Part shown: one piece after another, positions 1-7,123 of the stretch
Numbering within the stretch: position 1 is the first letter of the stretch
Layout: each line of letters starts with the position of its first letter
Source of the DNA: Actinomycetota bacterium
GTDB taxonomy: Bacteria; Actinomycetota; Coriobacteriia; Anaerosomatales; D1FN1-002
DNA: 11,481 nt
Reading direction: 5' to 3'
Assembly: GCA_005774595.1 (NCBI GenBank)
Contig: VAUM01000027.1
Span: 1-11,481 of the forward strand
Translations under genes and position numbers: made by a program
Notes under the pieces: model-generated
What the model was told of the DNA's origin: nothing
The model's input: only the letters and a program-made list of their open reading frames with translations
Databases searched by the model: none

Positions 1-443
1 CGTCTCGCCCCTTCGTGGGCAGCGTCAGAGGTGTACAAGAGAGCGAGTTCGCGGCCGCCGGCCAGTGCTGGTGCGGCCTGTTCGTGCGCACGGACGCGCC
101 CGACGACTTGGCGCCCGGCATGGAGGCGGGCGTGCCGGAAGGCCCCGTCGAGGTCCGCGTCGCGGCCGCCGGCGAGCTTCGCGACGGCGAGGCCCGCCAC
201 GTGAAGATCGGCAAGCGCGACATCGCGCTGTTCCGGGTCGACGGCGAGCACTACGCGCTGTCGAACGTCTGCCGGCACGCCTTCGCGCCGTTGGCCGACG
301 GCTTCGTGGACGGCCACACGGTCATGTGCCCGTGGCACGGGTGGCGATACGACGTGCGCGACGGCACGACCGACCACCCCGACGCCGACGTGAAGACCTA
401 CCCCGTGATCGTGCGTGACGGCGAGGTGTTCGTCGTCGTCTGA
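1..443 (+). CDS. Rieske [2Fe-2S] domain protein, possible FTR-like N-terminal part, truncated at left edge
   Basis: The last ~103 residues form a small Rieske ferredoxin domain of the NirD/BphF type: CxH (codons at about 270-278) and CPWH (about 327-338) are the four cluster ligands, 17 residues apart, followed by GWRYDV and a C-terminal strand ending VFVVV. Such domains carry electrons to oxygenases or reductases in the cytoplasm. The frame is open to the left edge (first complete codon at base 3), and codons 42-122 have almost only G or C in third position, so the real protein probably starts outside the window. That upstream part contains GQCWCGLFVR, which resembles the C-terminal CxC-x-LF motif of ferredoxin:thioredoxin reductase catalytic chains, although no CPC lies at the usual distance before it. 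If the Rieske domain is separate, a GTG at 132 with GGAGG at 122-126 is the best internal start; ATG 120 and GTG 15 are alternatives. The Rieske call is firm; fusion and start are not. Confidence 0.85.
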   Translation, partial: SRPFVGSVRGVQESEFAAAGQCWCGLFVRTDAPDDLAPGMEAGVPEGPVEVRVAAAGELRDGEARHVKIGKRDIALFRVDGEHYALSNVCRHAFAPLADGFVDGHTVMCPWHGWRYDVRDGTTDHPDADVKTYPVIVRDGEVFVVV

Positions 444-477
444 GGGTGGGCGGCGCGGGTCAGCCCCGCAGCGAGTG

Positions 478-483
478 TATAAT
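478..483 (+). promoter_or_regulatory. -10 element TATAAT of the cysK-Rrf2 unit
   Basis: A perfect TATAAT lies in the only AT-rich island of the gap between the Rieske gene and cysK. No good -35 hexamer is seen 16-18 bases upstream, so the promoter may need an activator or simply be weak at -35. The predicted leader is about 85 nt. The bases just after the hexamer (GCATCGGAATAG, 484-495) are a reasonable place for an operator of the Rrf2 protein encoded downstream, but I see no clean dyad. Confidence 0.5.
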
Positions 484-574
484 CGCATCGGAATAGTGCG
501 TAAGAACCCCTTGCGTCTGCCGCCGGAGCGCGCACAATGGCGGCATCTCGCACCATCGCGCAAGGAGGCCCGCC

Positions 575-1531
575 ATGTCACAGCCAGCGCCCGGCGTCGC
601 CGAGACCATCGGCGACACCCCCGTCATCGAACTCCGTCACGTCGCCCAAGGGCTGCCCGCCCGCGTGTTCGTCAAGCTCGAGCCGCGCAACCCGGGCGGA
701 TCGGTCAAGGACCGCATCGGTGCGGCGATGGTCGCCGACGCCGAGGAGCGCGGCCTCATCACGCCGGGCGAGTCGGTCATCGTGGAGCCCACCAGCGGCA
801 ACACCGGCATCGCGCTGGCGATGGTCGGGGCCGAGCGCGGCTACCGGGTCGTGCTGACGATGCCGGAGAGCATGTCGCTCGAGCGCCGCCGACTCGCCGC
901 CGCCTACGGGGCAGAACTGGTGCTCACGCCGAAGGAGCTCGGCATGAAGGGCGCGGTCGAACGCGCCGAGACCATCGCGGCCGAGACGCCCGGTGCGTGG
1001 ATCGCCGGCCAGTTCGACAACCCGGCCAACCCCCGCGCGCACTACCGTACCACCGGCCCGGAGGTCTGGGAGGCGCTCGGGGACGCCGGGATCGGCGCGT
1101 TCGTCGCCGGGGTCGGCACGGGCGGCACCATCAGCGGCGCGGGGCGGTTCCTCAAGGAGCGCGACGGCTCGATCCGCGCCATCGCGGTCGAGCCGGCCGA
1201 GAGCCCGATCATCGGGCAGCGGCTCGCCGGCGAGGACCTCACGCCTGCGCCGCACCTCATCCAGGGCATCGGCGCGAACTTCATCCCGAACACCCTCGAC
1301 CTCGAGGTGCTCGACGGGGTCGAGTGCGTGACTGGACCGGATGCCATCGCGACGTCGCGGAGGCTCGCCGCCGAGGAGGGCCTGCTCGTCGGCATCTCGG
1401 CGGGCGCGAACGTCACCGCGGCGCTGCGGCTCGCTGCGCTGCCCGAGTACGCGGGCCGCAGGATCGTCACGGTGGCCCCGGACACCGGCGAGCGCTACCT
1501 GTCCACCGCGCTGTGGGAGGGTGTCGGCTGA
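575..1531 (+). CDS. cysK: Cysteine synthase (O-acetylserine sulfhydrylase), PLP-dependent
   Basis: This enzyme joins O-acetylserine with sulfide to give cysteine and acetate in the cytoplasm. The 318-residue length is normal for CysK. GGSVKDR (42-47) carries the PLP-binding Lys45. PTSGNTG (72-78) is the substrate-binding loop, GVGTGGTI (179-186) binds the PLP phosphate, GIGANFIPN (231-239) is typical of CysK rather than cystathionine beta-synthase, and PDTGERYLST (302-311) closes the fold. ATG 575 is chosen because AAGGAGG sits at 562-568, six bases upstream. The stop overlaps the start of the Rrf2 gene (TGATG), so the two are one transcript. A CysM-like or O-phosphoserine sulfhydrylase specificity cannot be excluded by eye. 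Confidence 0.95.
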   Translation: MSQPAPGVAETIGDTPVIELRHVAQGLPARVFVKLEPRNPGGSVKDRIGAAMVADAEERGLITPGESVIVEPTSGNTGIALAMVGAERGYRVVLTMPESMSLERRRLAAAYGAELVLTPKELGMKGAVERAETIAAETPGAWIAGQFDNPANPRAHYRTTGPEVWEALGDAGIGAFVAGVGTGGTISGAGRFLKERDGSIRAIAVEPAESPIIGQRLAGEDLTPAPHLIQGIGANFIPNTLDLEVLDGVECVTGPDAIATSRRLAAEEGLLVGISAGANVTAALRLAALPEYAGRRIVTVAPDTGERYLSTALWEGVG

Positions 1532-1947
1532 TGCGCGTCTCGCAGCGGCTCGACTACGCCGTTCGTGCGCTCGTGGAGCTCGCGCGGCTCGACCCGGGCG
1601 AGTCCATCTCGGCCGGCGAGGTCGCGGCGCGTCTCGGCCTGCCGAAGCGCTTCCTCGAGCAGCAGCTCACCGCGCTCGCGCGCGCAGGCATCGTCAGCGG
1701 GCGGCGCGGCTCGGGCGGCGGCTGCGCGCTCGCGGCGCCCGCGGACTCGCTCACGGTCGCGGCCGTCGCACGCGCGGTCGAGCGCGACGTCCTCGATGTG
1801 CCGCACACGTCCGCCTCGGCCGTCGCCGAGATGTGGGCGGACGCCGCCGACGCGCTGGACGCGCACCTCGGCGAGGTCACGATCGCCCGGCTCGCCGAGC
1901 GGCAGGATGCCATCGACGCCGAGGCGGCCGGGATGTACTACCTGTAG
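1531..1947 (+). CDS. Rrf2-family transcriptional regulator, CymR-like
   Basis: A 138-residue winged-helix regulator. The Rrf2 signature is clear: RLDYAVRALVELA near the N-terminus, LGLPKRFLEQQLTALARAGIV as recognition region (35-55), and the wing RGSGGGCALA (59-68), where the family usually has GGYxLA. It lacks the three clustered cysteines that hold an Fe-S cluster in IscR and NsrR; Cys65 in the wing is its only cysteine. The C-terminus GMYYL resembles the YMFYI end of Bacillus CymR. Known biology: CymR represses cysteine-supply genes and works in complex with CysK. Being translationally coupled to cysK (TGATG; GGAGG at 1516-1520) makes the same arrangement likely here, with autoregulation from the promoter near 478. 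The ligand response is inferred. Confidence 0.9.
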   Translation: MRVSQRLDYAVRALVELARLDPGESISAGEVAARLGLPKRFLEQQLTALARAGIVSGRRGSGGGCALAAPADSLTVAAVARAVERDVLDVPHTSASAVAEMWADAADALDAHLGEVTIARLAERQDAIDAEAAGMYYL

Positions 1948-1965
1948 CGCCACGCCCGCCACGCC

Positions 1966-1974
1966 TGCTACACT
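1966..1974 (+). promoter_or_regulatory. Extended -10 promoter (TGCTACACT) of panD
   Basis: TGC directly precedes TACACT, an extended -10 that can work without a strong -35. It lies just 19 bases after the Rrf2 stop, so panD has its own promoter. Transcription would begin near 1981, giving a leader of about 78 nt. The first 25 bases of that leader can fold: GCAG (1985-1988) with CTGC (1994-1997), and CCCC (1981-1984) with GGGG (2002-2005) around a GCGA bulge. Confidence 0.5.
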
Positions 1975-2058
1975 CTCGTCCCCCGCAGGCACGCTGCGCG
2001 AGGGGTCGACCCGCAGGGACGCACGGGCGGGCGGCCACCGGGAAGGTGCTGACCGAAG

Positions 2059-2457
2059 ATGCGACGCAAGATGCTCCACGGCAAGATCCACCGCGCGACC
2101 ATCACGGGCGCGGACGTCTCCTACGAGGGCTCGGTGACGATCGACGCTGCCCTCATGGACGCCGCCGACATCCTCCCCAACGAGGCCGTCGCGATCTGGG
2201 ACGTCGACAACGGCGCCCGCTTCGAGACCTACGCGATCCCCGGGATGCCGGGCTCCGGTGTCGTGTGCGTCAACGGCGCGGCCGCGCGTCTGGTCTCGGT
2301 GGGCGACCGCGTGATCGTCGCTCACTTCTCCGAGATGGACGACGCCGAGGCGCGTGCCCACGAGCCGCACGTGGTCTTCGTCGACGAGCGGAACCACCCG
2401 GTCGAGTGTCGCGCCGAGCATGGCGGCCAGGCCGAGGTGCGGCGCCTGCCGCTCTAG
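2059..2457 (+). CDS. panD: Aspartate 1-decarboxylase precursor (pyruvoyl enzyme)
   Basis: PanD decarboxylates L-aspartate to beta-alanine, the precursor of pantothenate and CoA. The proenzyme cleaves itself between Gly24 and Ser25 of YEGS; Ser25 becomes the pyruvoyl group at the N-terminus of the alpha chain. Lys9, Tyr22, Arg54, Thr57 and Tyr58 are all at the positions known from E. coli, as are DAADILPNE and [14 protein letters not shown]. At 132 residues it is a normal length. The start ATG 2059 matches the family N-terminus ([12 protein letters not shown]); ATG 2071 would cut four residues. The ribosome site is modest (AAGG at 2043-2046). The TAG stop lies inside a CTAG palindrome shared with the convergent amidohydrolase, so no separate terminator fits between them. 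No other pantothenate gene is in the window. Confidence 0.96.
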   Translation: MRRKMLHGKIHRATITGADVSYEGSVTIDAALMDAADILPNEAVAIWDVDNGARFETYAIPGMPGSGVVCVNGAAARLVSVGDRVIVAHFSEMDDAEARAHEPHVVFVDERNHPVECRAEHGGQAEVRRLPL

Positions 2458-3758
2458 CCGGGCGTCCCGCCGAGCGCCCCGGGGACCTTGGCTCTCACGC
2501 GCTCGGCCGCTTGGGCGAGGCCGGCCGCGTCGAACGCCGTCTCGCCGTCGATGACGCGCCACACGCCCGCCGACATCACGGCGCGCACGTTCTCCCGGCA
2601 CCCTTCGCGCAGCAGCGTCTCGAGTGGGTCGTCCGTCGCCGGGATCCGCACCGCGATGAGGTCCGCCTGCTTGTCGGGCTCGAGCGAGCCGAACAGGTCG
2701 GCCATGCCGAGGACCCATGCGCCCTCGTAGGTCATGATCCGCAGCGCGCGCTCGGCGGACAGGTCGGGTGCGATGCGCATGAGCTCGCGCGCCTCGGCGA
2801 ACAGGTCGAGGTCGCGGGTGTCGAGCCCCGAACCGGTGCCGATCGCGAGCCTCGCCCGCGCGTGCAGGAGGTCGCCGACGGGCGGCTCACCGTGCCCGAG
2901 GCGGACGTTGGAGCGGGGGCACAGCACGACACCCTGGGCCCTCGCCGCGAGCCGGCGTGCGTCGCGGGCGTCGGCCCGGGTGCAGTGGACCGCGATGGCA
3001 CGTTCGAGCACCCCGAGGGTGTCGAGGTAGTCCACCGGGGAGACGCGCGGCGGGCGGAAGCCGACCGCGTGCTGAGCGGCGAGCGGTTCGAGCGGCCCGC
3101 CGCCTCCTGCGAACAGCAGCGACTCGGCGCTCGACTCGGCCACGCGGATCGCGAACGGGCAGCCCTGCTCGCGCGTGAGCGCGCGTACGGCGCGGAGCGC
3201 CTCGGGCCCGACGGTGTAGGCCGAATGCGCGCCGGCGGCGCACCGGATGCGTCCGTGGCCGGTCGGGCCGTCCGCCGGGTACTCGCGCTCGGCCAGGTAG
3301 TCGACGAGCTCCGACTCCGAGATGCCGAAGACCTCCCAGAAGAACACTCCAGCCAGACCTGCGTCGGCCGCCGCGGCCGGCGACTCCGGGCCGAACACGA
3401 CGTCGCCGACGACCGTGGTGCCGGTGAGCAGGCACCGGGTCGCGCCGTACGCCGCCGAGTCGGCAAGGTCGTCGTTGTCGAGCACGCCGAGGCGCTCCGC
3501 GGCCGTCCGGATGCGGACGGCGGGGTCGGCTCCGAGCGACATCCCTCCGACCGCCGACAGCGCGAGGCGTGTGCGGGCGTTGACGAGCCCAGGGGCGAGC
3601 ACGCAGCCGTCGAGCCGAGTGACCTCGTCGTCAGGGAAGCGCGCGGCAAGGTCCGCCGCCGCGCCGACCGCCGTGATGCGGCCGCGGCGGACGGCAACCG
3701 CCCCGTCGCGGATCGGCGGATGCGAGACGGGCAGGACCCAGTCGGCGGTGATGATCAT
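2454..3758 (-). CDS. Amidohydrolase-family protein with degenerate metal site (MqnX/MtaD-like relative)
   Basis: A 434-residue protein of the amidohydrolase superfamily, close to aminodeoxyfutalosine/S-adenosylhomocysteine deaminases: [11 protein letters not shown] start, VLAPGLVNA (53-61), GAHSAYTV (176-183), [11 protein letters not shown] (280-290) and a C-terminal [10 protein letters not shown] strand are typical. Active relatives bind a metal through HxH on strand 1, His on strand 5, His on strand 6 and Asp on strand 8. Here strand 1 reads ARTR (Arg62, Arg64), strand 5 reads AIRVAES (Arg205), and strand 8 reads GTGSG (Gly309 for Asp); only His258 (AVHC) is left. Each change is one A-to-G step on the coding strand (CAC to CGC, GAT to GGT). 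The rest of the frame is intact, so it may be a pseudoenzyme or have a new chemistry rather than being a decaying gene. It is coupled by ATGA to a 30-residue upstream ORF; its own ribosome site is poor. Confidence 0.85.
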   Translation of the reverse strand: MIITADWVLPVSHPPIRDGAVAVRRGRITAVGAAADLAARFPDDEVTRLDGCVLAPGLVNARTRLALSAVGGMSLGADPAVRIRTAAERLGVLDNDDLADSAAYGATRCLLTGTTVVGDVVFGPESPAAAADAGLAGVFFWEVFGISESELVDYLAEREYPADGPTGHGRIRCAAGAHSAYTVGPEALRAVRALTREQGCPFAIRVAESSAESLLFAGGGGPLEPLAAQHAVGFRPPRVSPVDYLDTLGVLERAIAVHCTRADARDARRLAARAQGVVLCPRSNVRLGHGEPPVGDLLHARARLAIGTGSGLDTRDLDLFAEARELMRIAPDLSAERALRIMTYEGAWVLGMADLFGSLEPDKQADLIAVRIPATDDPLETLLREGCRENVRAVMSAGVWRVIDGETAFDAAGLAQAAERVRAKVPGALGGTPG

Positions 3759-3847
3759 CGGCCGGCGCCCCGGTGTGTCCGTGCGCGGCGTGCAGACGCG
3801 TCGGCTGCGGCACGCGTGCCGGCGCGCGGCTTGCGAGCGTGGTGCAT
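3755..3847 (-). CDS. 30-residue arginine-rich leader ORF coupled to the amidohydrolase
   Basis: On the minus strand a start ATG (3845-3847) follows the strong ribosome site GGGAGGG (3852-3858) with a four-base spacer. The ORF encodes 30 residues beginning MHHARKPRAG and ending THRGAGR, with eight arginines, one lysine and three histidines, no acidic residue except one Asp, and no hydrophobic stretch. Its TGA overlaps the amidohydrolase start (ATGA). Because the amidohydrolase has no clear ribosome site of its own, translation of this ORF probably delivers ribosomes to it. I recognise no family. It could be a pure translational-coupling leader, a regulatory leader peptide, or a small basic protein. 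That it is translated is likely; function is unknown. Confidence 0.55.
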   Translation of the reverse strand: MHHARKPRAGTRAAADASARRARTHRGAGR

Positions 3848-3868
3848 GGGTCCCTCCCTCAAGGCACC

Positions 3869-3874
3869 AGAGTA
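3869..3874 (-). promoter_or_regulatory. -10 element TACTCT for the leader ORF and amidohydrolase
   Basis: TACTCT on the minus strand lies 21 bases upstream of the leader-ORF start, so transcription near 3862 would leave a leader just long enough for the GGGAGGG ribosome site. The triplet before it is GGG, so it is not an extended -10, and the -35 region is not recognisable. The GC-rich dyads at about 3877-3903 between typA and this site could give weak attenuation of typA read-through but have no T tract. Confidence 0.4.
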
Positions 3875-3921
3875 CCCGACCGTGCGGTCACCGCGCAGTG
3901 CGCTGCGTCACCGAGCGCAGG

Positions 3922-5733
<1,812 letters not shown>

Positions 5734-5767
5734 GGGTTGCTCCGGTCACGGGTGCGGGCGGGCGCGC

Positions 5768-5777
5768 TAGAGTAGCA
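5768..5777. promoter_or_regulatory. Overlapping divergent -10 elements for typA and the NifQ-like gene
   Basis: On the minus strand TGC-TACTCT (5777 to 5769) is an extended -10 for typA, giving a leader of about 29 nt. On the plus strand TAGAGT (5768-5773) is a -10-like hexamer offset by one base, about 52 bases before the NifQ-like start. The core AGAGT serves both, so this looks like a bidirectional promoter; no convincing -35 hexamer was found on either side. The minus-strand element is the better match. Confidence 0.45.
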
Positions 5778-5825
5778 CGGATGCGCGCGCGAGCGAGCGG
5801 GCGGCTTCGCGAGGAGGACGGCGGC

Positions 5826-6164
5826 ATGGCGGGTCATCGCAGCGAGTACGACGCGATCTACGGGCTGCTCATGGAGGCGGCCTCGCCGCTCGATGCCGAG
5901 GCGCCCTGCGTCGCGGCGTGGGTCGCGGATTCCGCGCTGAAGGACGGGCACCTCTACGCGGCGATGGGTCTGACCGACCGTTCCGAGGTCCGCGCGCTCA
6001 TGGAGCGGCACTTCCCGGCGATCGCTGCGGGCAACGACCGCGACATGCGCTGGAAGAAGTACTTGTACAAGCGGATGTGCGGCTGGCCCGGATTCGAGGG
6101 TTGAAAGCGCCCGGTGTGCGGGGCGTGTCCCAGCTACGAGGAGTGTTTCGGCGCCGAGGAATGA
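5826..6164 (+). CDS. NifQ-like molybdenum/Fe-S protein with in-frame TGA, candidate selenoprotein
   Basis: NifQ carries molybdenum on a cysteine-bound Fe-S cluster for nitrogenase cofactor assembly; relatives outside nif clusters have no settled role. The C-terminal half reads like NifQ: ALMERHFP (57-64), NDRDMRWKKYLYKRMC (70-85). The frame meets TGA at 6102-6104 (codon 93). Past it the same frame runs 19 codons to TGA 6162-6164: K-R-P-V-C98-GA-C101-PSYEE-C107-F-G. NifQ has C-x4-C-x2-C-x5-C followed by FG, and its first Cys lies eight residues after the Cys of the YRQLC-like segment; codon 93 meets both spacings exactly. TGA therefore replaces one conserved cysteine, as selenocysteine would. 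TGA ends cysK and typA normally, so the code is standard. ATG 5826 is chosen for AGGAGG at 5812-5817. The protein would be 112 residues with Sec93, short for NifQ (usually 160-200). If TGA is a true stop, the 92-residue product lacks the metal site. Confidence 0.7.
6114..6137 (+). promoter_or_regulatory. Candidate bacterial SECIS-like stem-loop downstream of the TGA
   Basis: GGGG (6120-6123) pairs with TCCC (6128-6131, one G-U) around a four-base loop CGUG. The stem continues below with GC (6118-6119) to GC (6133-6134) past a bulged A6132, and GU/AC (6114-6115 with 6136-6137) past a small internal loop. The loop begins 20 bases after the TGA, inside the roughly 16-37 range described for bacterial SECIS elements, and one of its first two bases is G, as the general rule asks. 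GC-rich DNA makes short hairpins easily, so this supports but does not prove recoding. Confidence 0.35.
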
Positions 6165-6180
6165 GGCGGGGCGCGCGGTC

Positions 6181-6209
6181 TTGCTCCCGCGGTTGTCACA
6201 GGGTAACCT
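6181..6209 (+). promoter_or_regulatory. Promoter of the nucleotidyltransferase/HEPN pair, apparently leaderless
   Basis: TTGCTC (6181-6186) and TAACCT (6204-6209) are separated by exactly 17 bases. Transcription would start at about 6216-6217, which is the A of the ATG start codon at 6217. There is also no purine-rich ribosome site before that ATG. A leaderless mRNA, common in Actinomycetota, is the simplest reading. The hexamers would lie under a repressor bound by the HTH domain of the encoded protein, which suggests autoregulation. Confidence 0.5.
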
Positions 6210-6216
6210 CCACCGC

Positions 6217-6720
6217 ATGAGGGACTCATCGCGACACGACGCCTACTTGGGCACGACCGAGGCTGCGGCCCTGCTCGGCATCACGAGGCAGGCCGTGCTC
6301 AAGAGGATCCGCGCGGGCACGCTTGATGCGCGGAAGATCGGCCGCAACTACGTCGTGCCGGTCGCTGCCATAGGAGGGCGTGACGGCGCGGCGATCATGT
6401 CGGCCGACCCGGCGTTGCGTGACATCGTCGACCGGCTCGTTCGCGGCTACGACCCTGAGCGTGTCTACCTGTTCGGCTCGGCTGCGCGTGGCGAGGCGGG
6501 GCCGGACAGCGACTACGACATCATGCTCGTGATGCCCGACGACGCACGGCCGGAGCGGATGGACGCGCGCGACGCGTACTCGGACCACCTGTGGGGCCTT
6601 GAGGTCCCGGTCGACGTCCTGATCGTCTCGCGCGCCTACTTCGACGCCGCCGCCGAGCAGGTTGCCGCTTCGCTGCCCGCAGCTGTTCTGCGCGAGGGGG
6701 CGCTGCTCTATGTCGCGTGA
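6217..6720 (+). CDS. HTH-fused minimal nucleotidyltransferase (MNT), probable antitoxin
   Basis: A 167-residue two-domain protein. Residues 10-52 are an excisionase/MerR-type helix-turn-helix (TTEAAALLGITRQAVLKRI, then KIGRNYVVPVAAI). Residues 62-165 are a minimal nucleotidyltransferase: GSAARG (87-92), SDYD (98-101) and a third carboxylate Asp133 in VDVLIV form the complete Mg-binding triad. In HepT/MntA-type toxin-antitoxin systems such enzymes silence a HEPN partner by adding AMP to it. The HEPN gene follows directly with an 11-base overlap, which fixes the pairing. The HTH fusion would let the antitoxin repress its own promoter. ATG 6217 is preferred over TTG 6181 because the promoter hexamers fall between them and the HTH is complete from 6217. 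Lone MNT/HEPN pairs of unknown role also exist. Confidence 0.85.
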   Translation: MRDSSRHDAYLGTTEAAALLGITRQAVLKRIRAGTLDARKIGRNYVVPVAAIGGRDGAAIMSADPALRDIVDRLVRGYDPERVYLFGSAARGEAGPDSDYDIMLVMPDDARPERMDARDAYSDHLWGLEVPVDVLIVSRAYFDAAAEQVAASLPAAVLREGALLYVA

Positions 6721-7114
6721 CGTCCTGGGCGACCACGTCGCCGCTTGGATGCAGCGCGCGGCGGCCGACTTGGCGGCTGCCGAGCACGACCTGCGCGCCG
6801 AGCCGCCGCTTCTGGCTGACGTCGTGTTCCACTGTCAGCAGTCGGCGGAGAAGGCGCTCAAGGCGCTGCTCACGGCGCAGGGCGTTCCGTTCGGCAAGAC
6901 CCACGTGATAGGCGAGCTGGCGGCGAAGCTGACGGAGCGCGACTCGGGGTTCGAACCGCTGCTGCGAGAAGCGGCCCGGCTGACGGTCTACGCGTGGCGC
7001 TACCGGTACCCGGGCGACTTCGTCGAGCCGCCTCACGACGAGGCCGTCGAGGCGCTCGAGGTCGCGCAGACCCTGTTCGACGCCGTGAGAGAGCGACTGG
7101 CGCGCCGCCGATAG
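6710..7114 (+). CDS. HEPN-domain protein, probable toxin partner of the MNT
   Basis: A 134-residue all-helical HEPN protein of the PF05168 type: FHCQQSAEKALKALL (40-54), KTHVIGELAAKL (63-74) and LTVYAWRYRYPGDFVEPP (91-108) are its usual signatures. Such proteins pair with minimal nucleotidyltransferases, and in several systems they act as ribonucleases. A canonical Rx4-6H ribonuclease motif is not evident: the nearest candidates, Arg97 or Arg99 with His109, are too far apart. RNase activity is therefore uncertain. The gene starts inside the end of the MNT gene (ATG 6710; GAGGGGG at 6694-6700), so the two are translated in balance. It ends nine bases before the convergent UDP-glucose dehydrogenase gene with no visible terminator. 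Confidence 0.85.
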   Translation: MSRDVLGDHVAAWMQRAAADLAAAEHDLRAEPPLLADVVFHCQQSAEKALKALLTAQGVPFGKTHVIGELAAKLTERDSGFEPLLREAARLTVYAWRYRYPGDFVEPPHDEAVEALEVAQTLFDAVRERLARRR

Positions 7115-7123
7115 ACCGCGCCG

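Noticed and set aside
455..469. GCGGG-TCAGC-CCCGC hairpin just after the Rieske gene
   Set aside because: The 5-bp stem is followed by no T tract and runs straight into the cysK promoter; too weak to call a terminator in such GC-rich DNA.
415..1947. Long plus-strand open frame overlapping cysK and continuing into the Rrf2 gene
   Set aside because: Only its Rrf2 part has family similarity; the first two thirds are an arginine-rich shadow of cysK in another frame.
3877..3903. GC-rich dyads between typA and the leader ORF as a terminator
   Set aside because: Stems are short with very tight loops, and no T tract follows on the minus strand.
6102..6104. Genetic-code change with TGA as sense codon
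   Set aside because: TGA ends cysK, typA, the glycosyltransferase and other genes at their normal family ends, so it is a stop in general here.
6107..6126. Alternative stem GCGCCC/GGGCGT with GGTGTGCG loop after the TGA
   Set aside because: Stronger pairing than the chosen SECIS candidate, but its loop begins only eight bases after the TGA, closer than described for bacterial SECIS elements. It may compete with the other fold.
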